A stretch of 64,000 bases of DNA from the NCBI RefSeq assembly GCF_014637405.1, contig NZ_BMEY01000016.1:1-64000 (forward strand). Direction: 5' to 3'. Origin of the DNA: Ornithinibacillus halotolerans (lineage in GTDB: Bacteria; Bacillota; Bacilli; Bacillales; Amphibacillaceae). Below are positions 25,173 to 33,775 of the stretch, in pieces; within the stretch, counting starts at the first letter, position 1; each line of letters starts with the position of its first letter. The translations under genes were made by a program, and so were the position numbers. The notes beneath the pieces are model-generated. The model was not told where the DNA came from. It saw only the letters and a program-made list of their open reading frames with translations, and did no database searches.

Positions 25173-25607
25173 ATGATAGCTACCTTAGAATTTGTAGAAA
25201 TATTAGATAAATCTGAGTTATTAGCTGAAATGGTCCTTAATTCGGAAGTGTATGAAGAATTCCAGAATGCTAAATTAGCGATGGATACGGACCTAGAAGC
25301 ACAGCGGCTGATCCGTGAATTTGCTGCAGTTAAAGAACACTATGAAGATGTGCAACGATTTGGTAGATATCATCCAGATTATTCTGAAATAATGAAATCT
25401 GTTCGCGTGAAGAAACGTGCAATGGATTTAAATGATAAAGTAGCAACATATAAAATTGCTGAAAGAAAATTCCAAGGATTACTAGATGAAATTAGTCAAT
25501 ATATAGCATTTAGTGTCAGTGATCAAATTAAAGTACCAAAAGACGGTGCAGCACTTACAGATCATGGTTGTGGACATGGAGGAGCTTGTGGGTGTAATGC
25601 ATCCTAA
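25173..25607 (+). CDS. ricF: RicF (YlbF), subunit of the RicAFT (YaaT-YmcA-YlbF) complex
   Basis: A helical YlbF/YmcA family protein. In B. subtilis RicF works with RicA and RicT as an iron-sulfur complex that steers RNase Y processing of operon mRNAs and affects Spo0A activation, competence and biofilms; this is known for the family. The core is LVLNSEVYEEFQNAK-like and DLEAQRLIREFAAVKEHYE, and the tail DHGCGHGGACGC carries three cysteines that match the cluster-binding C-terminus of RicF. GGAGGTGA lies 8 bases before the start. Confidence 0.92.
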   Translation: MIATLEFVEILDKSELLAEMVLNSEVYEEFQNAKLAMDTDLEAQRLIREFAAVKEHYEDVQRFGRYHPDYSEIMKSVRVKKRAMDLNDKVATYKIAERKFQGLLDEISQYIAFSVSDQIKVPKDGAALTDHGCGHGGACGCNAS

Positions 25608-25680
25608 CCCGTGTATCATTGAAGTCTCAGTTATAATTTGTTAAACTATTAAAAACAATAAAAAAATGTGAGGACTTTAG

Positions 25681-25956
25681 ATGAGAACGAAACGACAAGG
25701 AATCATTATTTGGTTCCAACATCAAAAAAATATTAAACAATTGAAGCGGTTAGGACATATCATCTATACATCTAAAAGGATGAAATATGCAGTTATGTAT
25801 GTTAATCAAGAAAATATTGATCAAATTGAAGCGAAATTGATGAAGTATTCTTTTGTTTCAAAAGTTGATCGTTCCTATAAACCATTTATCCGTACAGAAT
25901 ATGAAAACGCGAAGCCTGATAAGGCAAAGCAGTATGATTATAAAATGGGAATATAA
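25681..25956 (+). CDS. ylbG: UPF0298 protein YlbG
   Basis: A 91-residue protein beginning MRTKRQGIIIWFQHQKNIKQ, the UPF0298/YlbG family start, with YVNQENIDQIEAKLMKYSFV and VDRSYKPFIRTEYE further on. Function unknown. TGAGGAC lies 7 bases upstream. It follows ricF closely, so the two are probably cotranscribed, and it ends at a terminator. Confidence 0.88.
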   Translation: MRTKRQGIIIWFQHQKNIKQLKRLGHIIYTSKRMKYAVMYVNQENIDQIEAKLMKYSFVSKVDRSYKPFIRTEYENAKPDKAKQYDYKMGI

Positions 25957-25987
25957 CACCTCTTACTATATTAGGAGGTGTTTTTTT
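25955..25987 (+). terminator. terminator after ylbG
   Basis: An 8-bp stem extended by weaker pairs (25955-25962 with 25975-25982) and a T run to 25987. Confidence 0.85.
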
Positions 25988-25992
25988 GGTTC

Positions 25993-26165
25993 TTGAATAA
26001 AAAAACCTGCAGAAAATAATTCTGCAGGTCCCTTTGTTTTCTTGCTAGAAAACAAAAAGGCAAAGGGAGAGGAGAAACCGGAGGAGAACTTATGGGGAAG
26101 TGTAAGTCTTCTCCGTGTTTTGAAACAACCAAGCTACGCATTAGCTGTTCCATTAAGCTATTATG
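25993..26165 (-). ncRNA. candidate C-rich small RNA, minus strand
   Basis: Between two plus-strand units a minus-strand terminator (10-bp stem 26005-26014 with 26020-26029, then TTTTTTATT) has no minus-strand gene to serve. Upstream of it on minus lie a long hairpin near 26031-26058 (TTTGTTTTCT pairing with AGAAAACAAA) and a pyrimidine run at about 26064-26102 with TTCTCCTCC and TCTCCTCTCCC, perfect complements of Shine-Dalgarno sequences. That is the layout of C-rich Firmicute regulatory RNAs such as RoxS/RsaE and FsrA. The 5' end is a guess: no strong promoter was found, only weak TATATT and CATAAT hexamers near 26160-26180. A minus reading frame of 72 codons spans it but has no SD. Confidence 0.4.
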
Positions 26166-26199
26166 TACAAAGCAAAAAATAATATACACGAATCATTAA
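26092..26199 (+). CDS. possible 35-residue peptide, antisense to the candidate RNA
   Basis: GGAGGAG at 26080-26086 precedes an ATG at 26092 by 5 bases; the frame runs 35 codons, starts MGKCKSSPCFETTKLRIS and has four cysteines. The SD is perfect, but the same bases are the complement of the C-rich loops of the minus-strand RNA candidate, so the SD may be a by-product. No promoter is evident and no family is recognised. Confidence 0.2.
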   Translation: MGKCKSSPCFETTKLRISCSIKLLCTKQKIIYTNH

Positions 26200-26282
26200 T
26201 TTTTTTCTACCGATTAAATCTGTTTCAATATCTTTTTCCTTTATGGTAGGATTGTACTAGTTAGTAACTTGAGGTGAGTATA

Positions 26283-26831
26283 ATGCGAGTAGTAGCTGGT
26301 ATACATAAAGGAAGACAACTTAAAGCAGTCCCAGGTAATAATACGAGACCAACTACAGATAAAGTAAAAGAGGCAGTCTTTCAAATAATGGGGCCGTTTT
26401 TTGATGGTGGAACAGCCCTTGATTTGTTCGCCGGTAGTGGTTCACTTGGAATAGAAGCTTTGAGTCGGGGAATGGATTCATGTATATTTGTGGATAAACA
26501 TCCAAAAGCAATTCAAACAATTAAAGAGAATACTTCTTTGTTACGGTTAGACAGCCATGTTGAAATATTTCGTACAGATGCATATCGAGCGTTACATGCT
26601 GCAAGTAAGAGGGAACTTCGTTTTGATTTAATATTTTTGGATCCTCCATACAATAAGGTAAGTTATACAGAACTAATAGGTGTAATCATGAAGGAGCAAT
26701 TATTAAATGAAAATGGAATCATTTATTGTGAACATGATTTAAGAGATGCATTACCAGAGGAAATTTCCGGTCTTGCAATTATTAAACATCTTAATTATGG
26801 TGGAACTATTGGAGTAACAATCTATCAATAA
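26283..26831 (+). CDS. rsmD: 16S rRNA (guanine-966 N2)-methyltransferase RsmD
   Basis: An S-adenosylmethionine methyltransferase that modifies G966 of 16S rRNA (E. coli numbering). It shows the family start MRVVAGIHKGRQLKAVPG, the RPTTDKVKEAVFQI block, SAM motif I LDLFAGSGSLGIEALSRG and the catalytic LDPPYNK. The start at 26283 follows GAGGTGA; three upstream codons in frame are not needed. 182 residues is normal. Followed at once by coaD, as in B. subtilis (ylbH-coaD). Confidence 0.93.
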   Translation: MRVVAGIHKGRQLKAVPGNNTRPTTDKVKEAVFQIMGPFFDGGTALDLFAGSGSLGIEALSRGMDSCIFVDKHPKAIQTIKENTSLLRLDSHVEIFRTDAYRALHAASKRELRFDLIFLDPPYNKVSYTELIGVIMKEQLLNENGIIYCEHDLRDALPEEISGLAIIKHLNYGGTIGVTIYQ

Positions 26832-26844
26832 AGTTAAAAACTAA

Positions 26845-27348
<504 letters not shown>

Positions 27349-27396
27349 TCATAAGGCTGTCTTGTCTCGTAATCTGGGAGAAAACAGCCTCATTTA

Positions 27397-28605
27397 TTAT
27401 TTGTACTTCTTTTGTCGACGGTACAAGATGATGAAAGCAATTCCGAAAGAAAGAATTGTAATTAGTGGTCCGATTTGTTCTAAAGTTAGTAAAATATTAA
27501 TCCAATTATTTTCTGTTGCTGGATTAGATACAGGCATATCTTCTATGTTTATATTTTTTCTGTCCAAGTATAGTGGTTTGTATAAGATAATAGTGAGTAA
27601 ACTAGCTATTATTCCATGTAATATACGAGCTAAAAAATATGGATAAAATTGTATGTTGCTTTTGGATATGATACTGGCAACTTGGGCTTGAATGGAAAAT
27701 CCATTAAAACCTAATATAAAGCTTACAACTATTACACTAGCAAGAAAAGGATCTATATTTTCTTTTGATATTAAGTTGGCCCCTAATGTAATTTCAAATA
27801 AGCCTGAAATGAAGGGTAATGCTAACTCAATAGGTAAGTATATCAAGTGAAAGACGCTCTGAAATATAGTTGCTATAAAAGGTGTTAATCCTATTAAAAA
27901 AAGCATTTTATTTAACACAGAAAATAAAATTATAAATCCTCCAACCATCACTAAAGTCTTTATGGAATTTAATACAGCATCACCTAATATTTCCCCAATA
28001 GGACGTTTATCATTAACTCTAGTTTCATGCATAGCTAAAAATGCTCTTTTAATGGAAAACTTACCATTGTTCATTTGATAGGGCTTATCCTTTTTCCTTC
28101 CATAAAATCGCATACAAATTCCCGTTATAGCATTTCCAAGATAATGACAGATAGCTAGAAGTACTCCTAATTTAGGATCATGGAAAAATCCAATTGAAAT
28201 TGCCCCAAAGATAAATAAAGGACTTGATGCGTTTGTGAATGCTACAAGACGTTCGGCCTCTACTTGTGTAACTTGGTTTTGCTCCCTCAATCGAACGGAA
28301 ATTTTTGCTCCTGTAGGGTATCCACTGACCATACCCATAATCCATGCAAAGCTCCCTACACCAGGAACATTAAATAAAGGTCTCATGATTGGTTCGAAAA
28401 CGACACCTAAAAATTTTACTACGCCAAAACTTAACAACAATTCAGCAGTAATAAAAAATGGAAGTAAGGAAGGGAATACAACTTCCCACCACATATCGAT
28501 ACCCCGAATGCTTGCTTCAAGAGCATCATTCGGAAATTTTATTAGCGTAAAAGCGAAGAAAATGGTAACGGCTGCAAATATAAATGTTTTAAGTAGTTGC
28601 TTCAA
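27397..28605 (-). CDS. ylbJ: sporulation integral membrane protein YlbJ
   Basis: A polytopic membrane protein of 402 residues with two Gate (nucleoside-recognition) type halves; the B. subtilis counterpart YlbJ is a sigma-E dependent sporulation protein. Visible blocks are the N-terminal DMWWEVVFPSLLPFFITAELL, SGYPTGAKISVRLREQ and LPFISGLFEITLGANLIS. The start is TTG at 28605 with GGAGG 7 bases before it. Transport substrate unknown. The patatin-like ylbK that follows in B. subtilis is absent. Confidence 0.88.
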   Translation of the reverse strand: MKQLLKTFIFAAVTIFFAFTLIKFPNDALEASIRGIDMWWEVVFPSLLPFFITAELLLSFGVVKFLGVVFEPIMRPLFNVPGVGSFAWIMGMVSGYPTGAKISVRLREQNQVTQVEAERLVAFTNASSPLFIFGAISIGFFHDPKLGVLLAICHYLGNAITGICMRFYGRKKDKPYQMNNGKFSIKRAFLAMHETRVNDKRPIGEILGDAVLNSIKTLVMVGGFIILFSVLNKMLFLIGLTPFIATIFQSVFHLIYLPIELALPFISGLFEITLGANLISKENIDPFLASVIVVSFILGFNGFSIQAQVASIISKSNIQFYPYFLARILHGIIASLLTIILYKPLYLDRKNINIEDMPVSNPATENNWINILLTLEQIGPLITILSFGIAFIILYRRQKKYK

Positions 28606-28839
28606 AAGTCTTCCTCCTATTAATTTCGTTACTGTACTTATTTTTTTTATAGTAGTAAAATAAAACTAGTTTGATATTTCTGGTAGAATTTTGTGCTACA
28701 TGAGACAAGTTCTAGATATCTATACCAATATACGCTCATACAATGCCTTAATATGCCATACAATTTTACAGACTGAAACTATTATTACAAATGTAGGTAT
28801 AATAATGGCCTGATACAGAATGACGAAAGGGGTCTATAC

Positions 28840-29862
28840 ATGAAGGTTTCAAAAGGGCAAGTCATATCTTTTCTTGCTGCTATTTTAATTGCACTTTTCC
28901 TATCTACTTATGAATTGCCTTACTATATTCAAAAACCCGGAGATGCCGATGCTTTAAATCCAATTGTACAAGTGGAAAATGGTGATAAAAGTGAAGGTGA
29001 GTTTCATCTTGTAACTGTTCGAGGAGGGCAGGCAACCCCAGTTCAATTCGTCTTAGCTAAAATTTTGCCACATCACGAAATTATGGATATTCACTTAGTT
29101 CGACCAGAAGGAATTTCTGATGATGAATATTTTCAGGCGCAATTGCAGATGATGGAGAATTCGCAGGAGGCATCGATGGTTGTTGCCTATACAGCTGCTG
29201 AGAAGGAAATTACGATTGAATATAATGGAGTCTATGTAGTTAACGTTGCGAAAGAATTACCAGCTGATGGTATTCTGCAAATGGGAGATAGAATTATTGG
29301 AATTGATGATAACGAAATTAAGGAATCAAATGATCTCATTTCTTATATTGAACAAAAAGAACTTGGGGACGTAGTTAATGTAACTTTTCTACGCGAAGAG
29401 AAAGAATTCGTTAAACCAGTTACTTTAGGGATTATCAATGAGGAGACAGGACAAGTTGGGATTGGTATTACTCTAGTAACGGATCGAGATGTTCATGTTG
29501 ATCCCCCTGTAACATTTTCTAGTGGGAATATTGGTGGACCAAGTGCAGGCTTAATGTTTTCATTAGAGATATATGATCAACTCACTGATGGTGACTTGAC
29601 AAAAGGTTACAAGATTGCTGGAACTGGTGAGATTGATTATGAAGGAAATGTAGGTAGAATTGGTGGAATTGATAAAAAGGTAGTGGCCGCAGACCGAGAA
29701 GGGGTAGATGTATTCTTCGCGCCTAATGAAGGAGGAAGAGGCGGAAATTCAAATTATGAAGTTGCTAGAAAAACAGCTGAAGAGATTAATACAGATATGA
29801 TTATTGTTCCGGTGGATACGTTTGAAGATGCATTACGCTATTTACAAGAGGAATTGGAATAA
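28840..29862 (+). CDS. ylbL: YlbL-like PDZ and Lon-type serine protease
   Basis: A membrane-anchored protease. Residues 7-22 form one membrane helix, a PDZ domain covers about residues 125-200 (DGILQMGDRIIGIDDNEI) and a Lon-type S16 protease domain covers about 225-335. The catalytic serine lies in GGPSAGLMFSLEIYD and the lysine in GGIDKKVVAADREG, both intact. In B. subtilis YlbL (DdcP) takes part in recovery from DNA damage by clearing the division inhibitor YneA; known for the family, inferred here. AAAGGGG precedes the start. Its 3' end borders a repeat element. Confidence 0.9.
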   Translation: MKVSKGQVISFLAAILIALFLSTYELPYYIQKPGDADALNPIVQVENGDKSEGEFHLVTVRGGQATPVQFVLAKILPHHEIMDIHLVRPEGISDDEYFQAQLQMMENSQEASMVVAYTAAEKEITIEYNGVYVVNVAKELPADGILQMGDRIIGIDDNEIKESNDLISYIEQKELGDVVNVTFLREEKEFVKPVTLGIINEETGQVGIGITLVTDRDVHVDPPVTFSSGNIGGPSAGLMFSLEIYDQLTDGDLTKGYKIAGTGEIDYEGNVGRIGGIDKKVVAADREGVDVFFAPNEGGRGGNSNYEVARKTAEEINTDMIIVPVDTFEDALRYLQEELE

Positions 29863-29876
29863 CTCAAACAATGAGT

Positions 29877-30114
29877 GAGGCTGAGACAAAACTATTTCTA
29901 ACATAGGAAAAACCGAACATTAAAGTTAGAGCATCAGACCCGCCCCGGAAATATACTGCGCTTTCCGTGGGCGGCTGGTGAGCCTCCTCAGAGCTAACGC
30001 TCTTGCGGGGTCTCACCGATGCCTTTCCTCCCACAGGAGTCTCCGTATATTTCCGGGGCTAATGTGGTGATTGTTCGTTTTTTATTACCTTTGTTTTAGT
30101 TTTGTCCCGGCCTC
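29877..30114. repeat. GC-rich structured element bounded by terminator-like inverted repeats
   Basis: The outer arms GAGGCTGAGACAAAACTA (29877-29894) and 30097-30114 pair at 16 of 18 positions. Inside, 29942-29956 and 30045-30059 form a perfect 15-bp inverted repeat, and within that GGTGAG/CTCACC and CAGAGC/GCTCTT make a third stem. The core 29942-30059 is about 61% G+C (72 of 118 by my count), far above its surroundings. No gene fits. Closely similar GC-rich blocks occur in many copies in intergenic regions of Oceanobacillus-like genomes as I recall. It lies between convergent genes and can end both transcripts. The outer arms look like the common GAGGCTGGGACAAAAC terminator, split by an insert. 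Confidence 0.75.
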
Positions 30115-30119
30115 TTTAA

Positions 30120-31337
30120 TTACTTATTGACAATTACTGGCCCTTTCATCTCTTGGTTTAATAAAGAATATCTATTGTCTATTGGCAGTATACTATAATA
30201 AGCATGAGTGGCTCTTTCTTCGATTGTTAACATTGGATGCTGATTATGGCTAAGTTTGGTAAGTAAAGGGACCTCCATTTGTTTTTTCTGCTGATTTAAA
30301 TACGCTCTTCCATTATTATTCATTCCTAATAATCTTACATAAGGTACAGAGCTATTAGAAGTGTGTTGGGAGATTTCTGTTTTATTTGTATTTGTTAATA
30401 TGTGCACAAAAATACGTTGGATTCTTGTCCAAGTATAGCGTTTTGTTTTTATTCTCTTTACCCAATCTGAAAATGATGTTGCTTCTTGAGCAGTTTTCTT
30501 AATTCGGTATTCTAGACCTTCTTCTATATCGTGTATTAGAGATAATTCTTGTATTGACATCGTCATTACCCGATAATGGAGAAGTGTAAAGTATTTTTCC
30601 CAATTATGTAACAAGGTAGCATTTTCTTGATATGTACGTAGTTGGTTTAAGGTGATTTGTGGCATCGTATGCTCTAATTGCTGGATATTTGCATGATGTT
30701 CAAATAATTGTTTCCGTATACTTGTTGCACTAGCGATGGAGCTAGTAATTTCTGTTTCATGGTAGCCACTGTTAATTCTTGTAATTGTATGTGGGGTTAT
30801 TGATAGATTGTTATCAAGTATCGCTTTTACATAGCTAAAACCTAGTATGTTGTTTGGTTGTGATAAGTTAAAGTTACTCGTATCCAAGCCAATTGTTTCA
30901 TATGCTATTTTACTTGCAGTAGGAAAAGAAATTCCTTTGTTCAATTGCTGCTTTAATTCTTTTTTATAAGCATGTTCGTGAGTACTTAATTTACGATATC
31001 CTTCGGTAAAATAATGGATGTTTCCAGATTCACTTCCAAAGCAAATGGAATTTACTCCAAGCTCATTTAACGTCAAGATAGAGCCTTTTGCGAACAAATT
31101 GCTACTTTGTACAGCGAATACATATGGTAATTCAACGACAATATCAACACCGGATGTAATTGCGGCCTTGGCTCGATGGTATTTATCGATTATAGCAGGT
31201 TCACCTCGTTGGAGGAAAGATCCACTCATAACTGCAATTATAATATCTGCATTTGTTTGTTCTTTAGCTTGGTTAACATGGTATACATGACCATTATGAA
31301 AAGGGTTATATTCTACAATTAAGCCACAGACATTCAT
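30120..31337 (-). CDS. tmcAL: tRNA(Met) cytidine acetate ligase TmcAL (YlbM)
   Basis: Makes N4-acetylcytidine at the wobble position of elongator tRNA(Met) using acetate and ATP. The N-terminal nucleotidyltransferase fold shows VCGLIVEYNPFHNGHVYHV with the HxGH-type signature, MSGSFLQRGEPAI and KYHRAKAAITSGVDIVVELP. The rest is the family's C-terminal tRNA-binding region. 405 residues is normal. GAGGGTGG lies before the ATG. It is convergent with ylbL; its stop is 5 bases from the repeat element. Confidence 0.93.
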   Translation of the reverse strand: MNVCGLIVEYNPFHNGHVYHVNQAKEQTNADIIIAVMSGSFLQRGEPAIIDKYHRAKAAITSGVDIVVELPYVFAVQSSNLFAKGSILTLNELGVNSICFGSESGNIHYFTEGYRKLSTHEHAYKKELKQQLNKGISFPTASKIAYETIGLDTSNFNLSQPNNILGFSYVKAILDNNLSITPHTITRINSGYHETEITSSIASATSIRKQLFEHHANIQQLEHTMPQITLNQLRTYQENATLLHNWEKYFTLLHYRVMTMSIQELSLIHDIEEGLEYRIKKTAQEATSFSDWVKRIKTKRYTWTRIQRIFVHILTNTNKTEISQHTSNSSVPYVRLLGMNNNGRAYLNQQKKQMEVPLLTKLSHNQHPMLTIEERATHAYYSILPIDNRYSLLNQEMKGPVIVNK

Positions 31338-31438
31338 TTTACCACCCTCAGATTCCTAATTCTTATTAAGTTTGATTATAGAAAAAAAGTACTGGGAATG
31401 CTAGAAATAACATTTTTTTAGACTGTAAAGAAAAAATA

Positions 31439-31467
31439 TTGACAAAAGAGGAATTTCCTTTTAAAAT
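31439..31467 (+). promoter_or_regulatory. sigma-A promoter of ylbN-rpmF
   Basis: Perfect TTGACA at 31439-31444 and TAAAAT at 31462-31467 with a 17-base spacer, about 27 bases before the ylbN start. Confidence 0.75.
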
Positions 31468-31494
31468 TACTCTTGTTGCCTTGAGGTGAAATAA

Positions 31495-32019
31495 ATGAAA
31501 TTTACATTAGCACAATTAAAGAAAGATGCTTTTAATAAGCCTTTTTCATTCTCTGGAGAAGTGGATGTTTCAGAACTTGAATCAATGAATAATGATATAA
31601 GAGAGATTGAACTTGTACATGTAGAAGGAATTTGTAACATGCACGGTGATCAGTTTTTCTTTACATTTACAATTACTGGTAGAATGATTTTACCTTGTGC
31701 TCGTACACTTGTAGATGTGCCTTATTCTTTTGAGATTGAAACAAAGGAAATATTTTCATCGTCTCCTTATTATAATGATGAAGATGAATCAGAAATCCAT
31801 CCAATTCACGGAGAAGTACTTGACTTAATGCCGTTTATAAAGGAAAATATTTTATTGGAGGTTCCTTTCCGAGTTTTTGCTAAAGATGTAGAAGAAACTG
31901 AGTTTCTCCAAAAGGGAAAAGATTGGGAAGTACTTTCTGATAAACCAAAAGAAATGACAATTGATCCACGTTTGAAAAAACTGGAGTCATTATTCAAAGA
32001 TACAGAGAAAGAAAAATAA
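31495..32019 (+). CDS. ylbN: DUF177 protein YlbN (YceD family)
   Basis: A 174-residue YceD/DUF177 family protein, nearly always encoded directly before rpmF and thought to act in 23S rRNA or 50S maturation (known for plant and E. coli relatives). Features are the LAQLKKDAFNKPFSFSGEVD start, the GICNMHGDQFFFTFTITGRM block, CARTL and the acidic DLMPFIKENILLEVPFRV. Expected family cysteines are partly present. SD GAGGTGA. Confidence 0.88.
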   Translation: MKFTLAQLKKDAFNKPFSFSGEVDVSELESMNNDIREIELVHVEGICNMHGDQFFFTFTITGRMILPCARTLVDVPYSFEIETKEIFSSSPYYNDEDESEIHPIHGEVLDLMPFIKENILLEVPFRVFAKDVEETEFLQKGKDWEVLSDKPKEMTIDPRLKKLESLFKDTEKEK

Positions 32020-32066
32020 GAATGATATTCAAGTTTTTGCTTTCGTATTTGAAGGAGGTGTAAGTC

Positions 32067-32240
32067 ATGGCAGTACCTAAAAGAAGAACTTCTAAAAAAG
32101 TGAAAAGACAACGTCGTACTCATTTCAAATTACACGTGCCTGGCATGGTAGAATGTTCAAATTGTGGAGAACTAACAAAGCCACACCATGTATGTAAATC
32201 TTGTGGGCAATATGATGGGAAAGAAGTTGTAAGTAATTAA
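32067..32240 (+). CDS. rpmF: 50S ribosomal protein L32
   Basis: A 57-residue basic ribosomal protein: [20 protein letters not shown], then a zinc ribbon with CSNCGE and CKSCG. Four cysteines are present, so this is the zinc-containing form. AAGGAGGTG lies before the ATG. It follows ylbN in one operon and ends at a strong terminator. Confidence 0.97.
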   Translation: MAVPKRRTSKKVKRQRRTHFKLHVPGMVECSNCGELTKPHHVCKSCGQYDGKEVVSN

Positions 32241-32275
32241 TTTCTCATAAATGAAATGTCACTTTAACAGCAAGG

Positions 32276-32314
32276 AAAAAACAGATCACATCTTAATTGT
32301 GGTCTGTTTTTTTT
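32276..32314 (+). terminator. terminator after rpmF
   Basis: A 10-bp stem (32281-32290 with 32298-32307, one GU pair), lengthened by A/T pairs, followed by eight T. Confidence 0.9.
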
Positions 32315-32359
32315 ACATATGAAAGCTTTAAAATTTCATAAATATGAAGGAGGATTGTA

Positions 32360-33121
32360 ATGACAAAGTTAATTAGATATGAAATATTTCCTGATAATTT
32401 TAGTGTAATTACAATCAATAGACCAGAAAAACGCAATGCTATTTCACTAGAGATGGCAAATGAATTAATAACTATAATGGATAGAGCAGAAAAGGAGCCT
32501 ATCAAATTTTTAGTGATAACTGGTGCTGGTGAAAAAATGTTTTGCTCTGGTGGTGATTTGAATGATTTTCATGGTGAATTGTCGAAGGAAGAAGCGGAAA
32601 AAAGATTATCAAAAATGATGGAAGTTTTATATCGTATAGCTATTTTTAAAGTTCCAACCATTGCTTTGCTTAATGGTAGTGCTGTTGGTGGAGGATGTGA
32701 AATTGCCTCTGCATGTGATATACGTATTGCTAAAACAGGTACTAAATTTGGTTTTGTTCAATCTAATTTAGGAATTATTCCTGGTTGGGGGGGAGGCATA
32801 TTGTTGTCAAAACGTGTCCATCCAAGTTTCGCCAATCAGTGGATTATGGAAGGGAATATTTTAGAAGTAGAACAATTAGAAATGAAAGGTTGGGTTCATA
32901 GAGTTGTTCCAATTAAAGAGTTTGGAGATATGAAAACGACACTTCAACCATACATAAATAAATCATTTCATCAAATGAAAATATTAAAAGGATTATTTAA
33001 AGAACATATTAACGTCCAATCTTTAAAAGAGATGATGATGAATGAAGTGCAACATTGCGCAACTTTATGGGAAACGAATGAGCATAAAGAAGCTGTCCAA
33101 GCATTTTTAAACAAAAGCTAG
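32360..33121 (+). CDS. enoyl-CoA hydratase/isomerase family protein
   Basis: A crotonase-fold protein acting on a CoA thioester. Motifs are ITINRPEKRNAIS, the oxyanion-hole segment GEKMFCSGGDLNDF and ALLNGSAVGGGCEIASACDI, and FGFVQSNLGIIPGWGGG. In hydratases two glutamates act; GCEIASA keeps the first region, while the second site reads SNLGIIPGWGG with Asn where hydratases often have Glu, so it may be an isomerase, decarboxylase or 3-hydroxyisobutyryl-CoA type rather than a classical hydratase. 253 residues. SD GGAGGA. It is not in this place in B. subtilis. Confidence 0.85.
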   Translation: MTKLIRYEIFPDNFSVITINRPEKRNAISLEMANELITIMDRAEKEPIKFLVITGAGEKMFCSGGDLNDFHGELSKEEAEKRLSKMMEVLYRIAIFKVPTIALLNGSAVGGGCEIASACDIRIAKTGTKFGFVQSNLGIIPGWGGGILLSKRVHPSFANQWIMEGNILEVEQLEMKGWVHRVVPIKEFGDMKTTLQPYINKSFHQMKILKGLFKEHINVQSLKEMMMNEVQHCATLWETNEHKEAVQAFLNKS

Positions 33122-33209
33122 AAAGGAAACTTTACAAAATTATAAGAAGGGTATTCTATCACTCCTAGTTTGTGCATACATTGATAGCAAATAGATAAGG
33201 AGTGATGAT

Positions 33210-33689
33210 ATGAATGCTACACGGCAAGATGCCTGGACCGAAGATGAAGATATCATATTAGCTGAAACCGTAATTCGGTATATTCGAGAAGGTAGAACAC
33301 AGCTGGAAGCGTTTAAAGAGGTAGCTAAGCAACTATCCAGAACTTCTGCTGCTTGCGGGTTTAGGTGGAATGCAACTATACGAAAACAATATCAAGAACA
33401 AATACAACGTGCAAAAGAAGAGAGAAAGCTCGGTGGAAGAAAAGCAGTCTTGGATCTGGAAGATGTAAAGGTAAATTTGGAAAAAGATACAATCGAGTCT
33501 GCGATTATGTTGTTAGAAAGAATGAAAACTAACTTTGCTGAACATCAAGATTTAGCAAAAAAAGAACAAGAAAAGTTAGTTAATAAACTCGAGGAAGAAA
33601 ATAAAAGATTAAAGTTGCAATTACAACGCTACGAGAATGCTTGGGAAGAAATGGGGAATCTATGGAAGTGGATTAAAGAGAAAAATTGA
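33210..33689 (+). CDS. gerR: RsfA/GerR (YlbO) family sporulation transcription regulator
   Basis: A DNA-binding regulator with an N-terminal Myb/SANT-like domain: [20 protein letters not shown], ...[21 protein letters not shown] coiled coil (about residues 95-150, [19 protein letters not shown]) follows. This is the RsfA family; by position it matches YlbO (GerR), which tunes the sigma-E regulon in the mother cell. 159 residues. The SD is AAGGAGTG. The promoter should be sigma-E dependent, but none was clearly seen. Confidence 0.87.
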   Translation: MNATRQDAWTEDEDIILAETVIRYIREGRTQLEAFKEVAKQLSRTSAACGFRWNATIRKQYQEQIQRAKEERKLGGRKAVLDLEDVKVNLEKDTIESAIMLLERMKTNFAEHQDLAKKEQEKLVNKLEEENKRLKLQLQRYENAWEEMGNLWKWIKEKN

Positions 33690-33732
33690 GTTATTCCATT
33701 CTCATTCTATAGCAATTATATAATACAAGAAG

Positions 33733-33766
33733 AAAGAGGCTACATAGACGTTGTTTAGCCTCTTTT
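33733..33766. terminator. bidirectional terminator between gerR and ylbP
   Basis: A 10-bp stem (33733-33742 with 33756-33765) with A and T flanks, between convergent genes. Confidence 0.8.
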
Positions 33767-33775
33767 ATTCTACTT

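Noticed and set aside
25971-26189. 72-codon minus frame between ylbG and rsmD
   Set aside because: It reads through the two terminators and the C-rich loops and has no SD; the structures favour an RNA over a protein.
27354-27390. Hairpin between coaD and ylbJ as a terminator
   Set aside because: AGGCTGT/ACAGCCT can pair, but the loop is long and no T run follows on either strand close to the stem.
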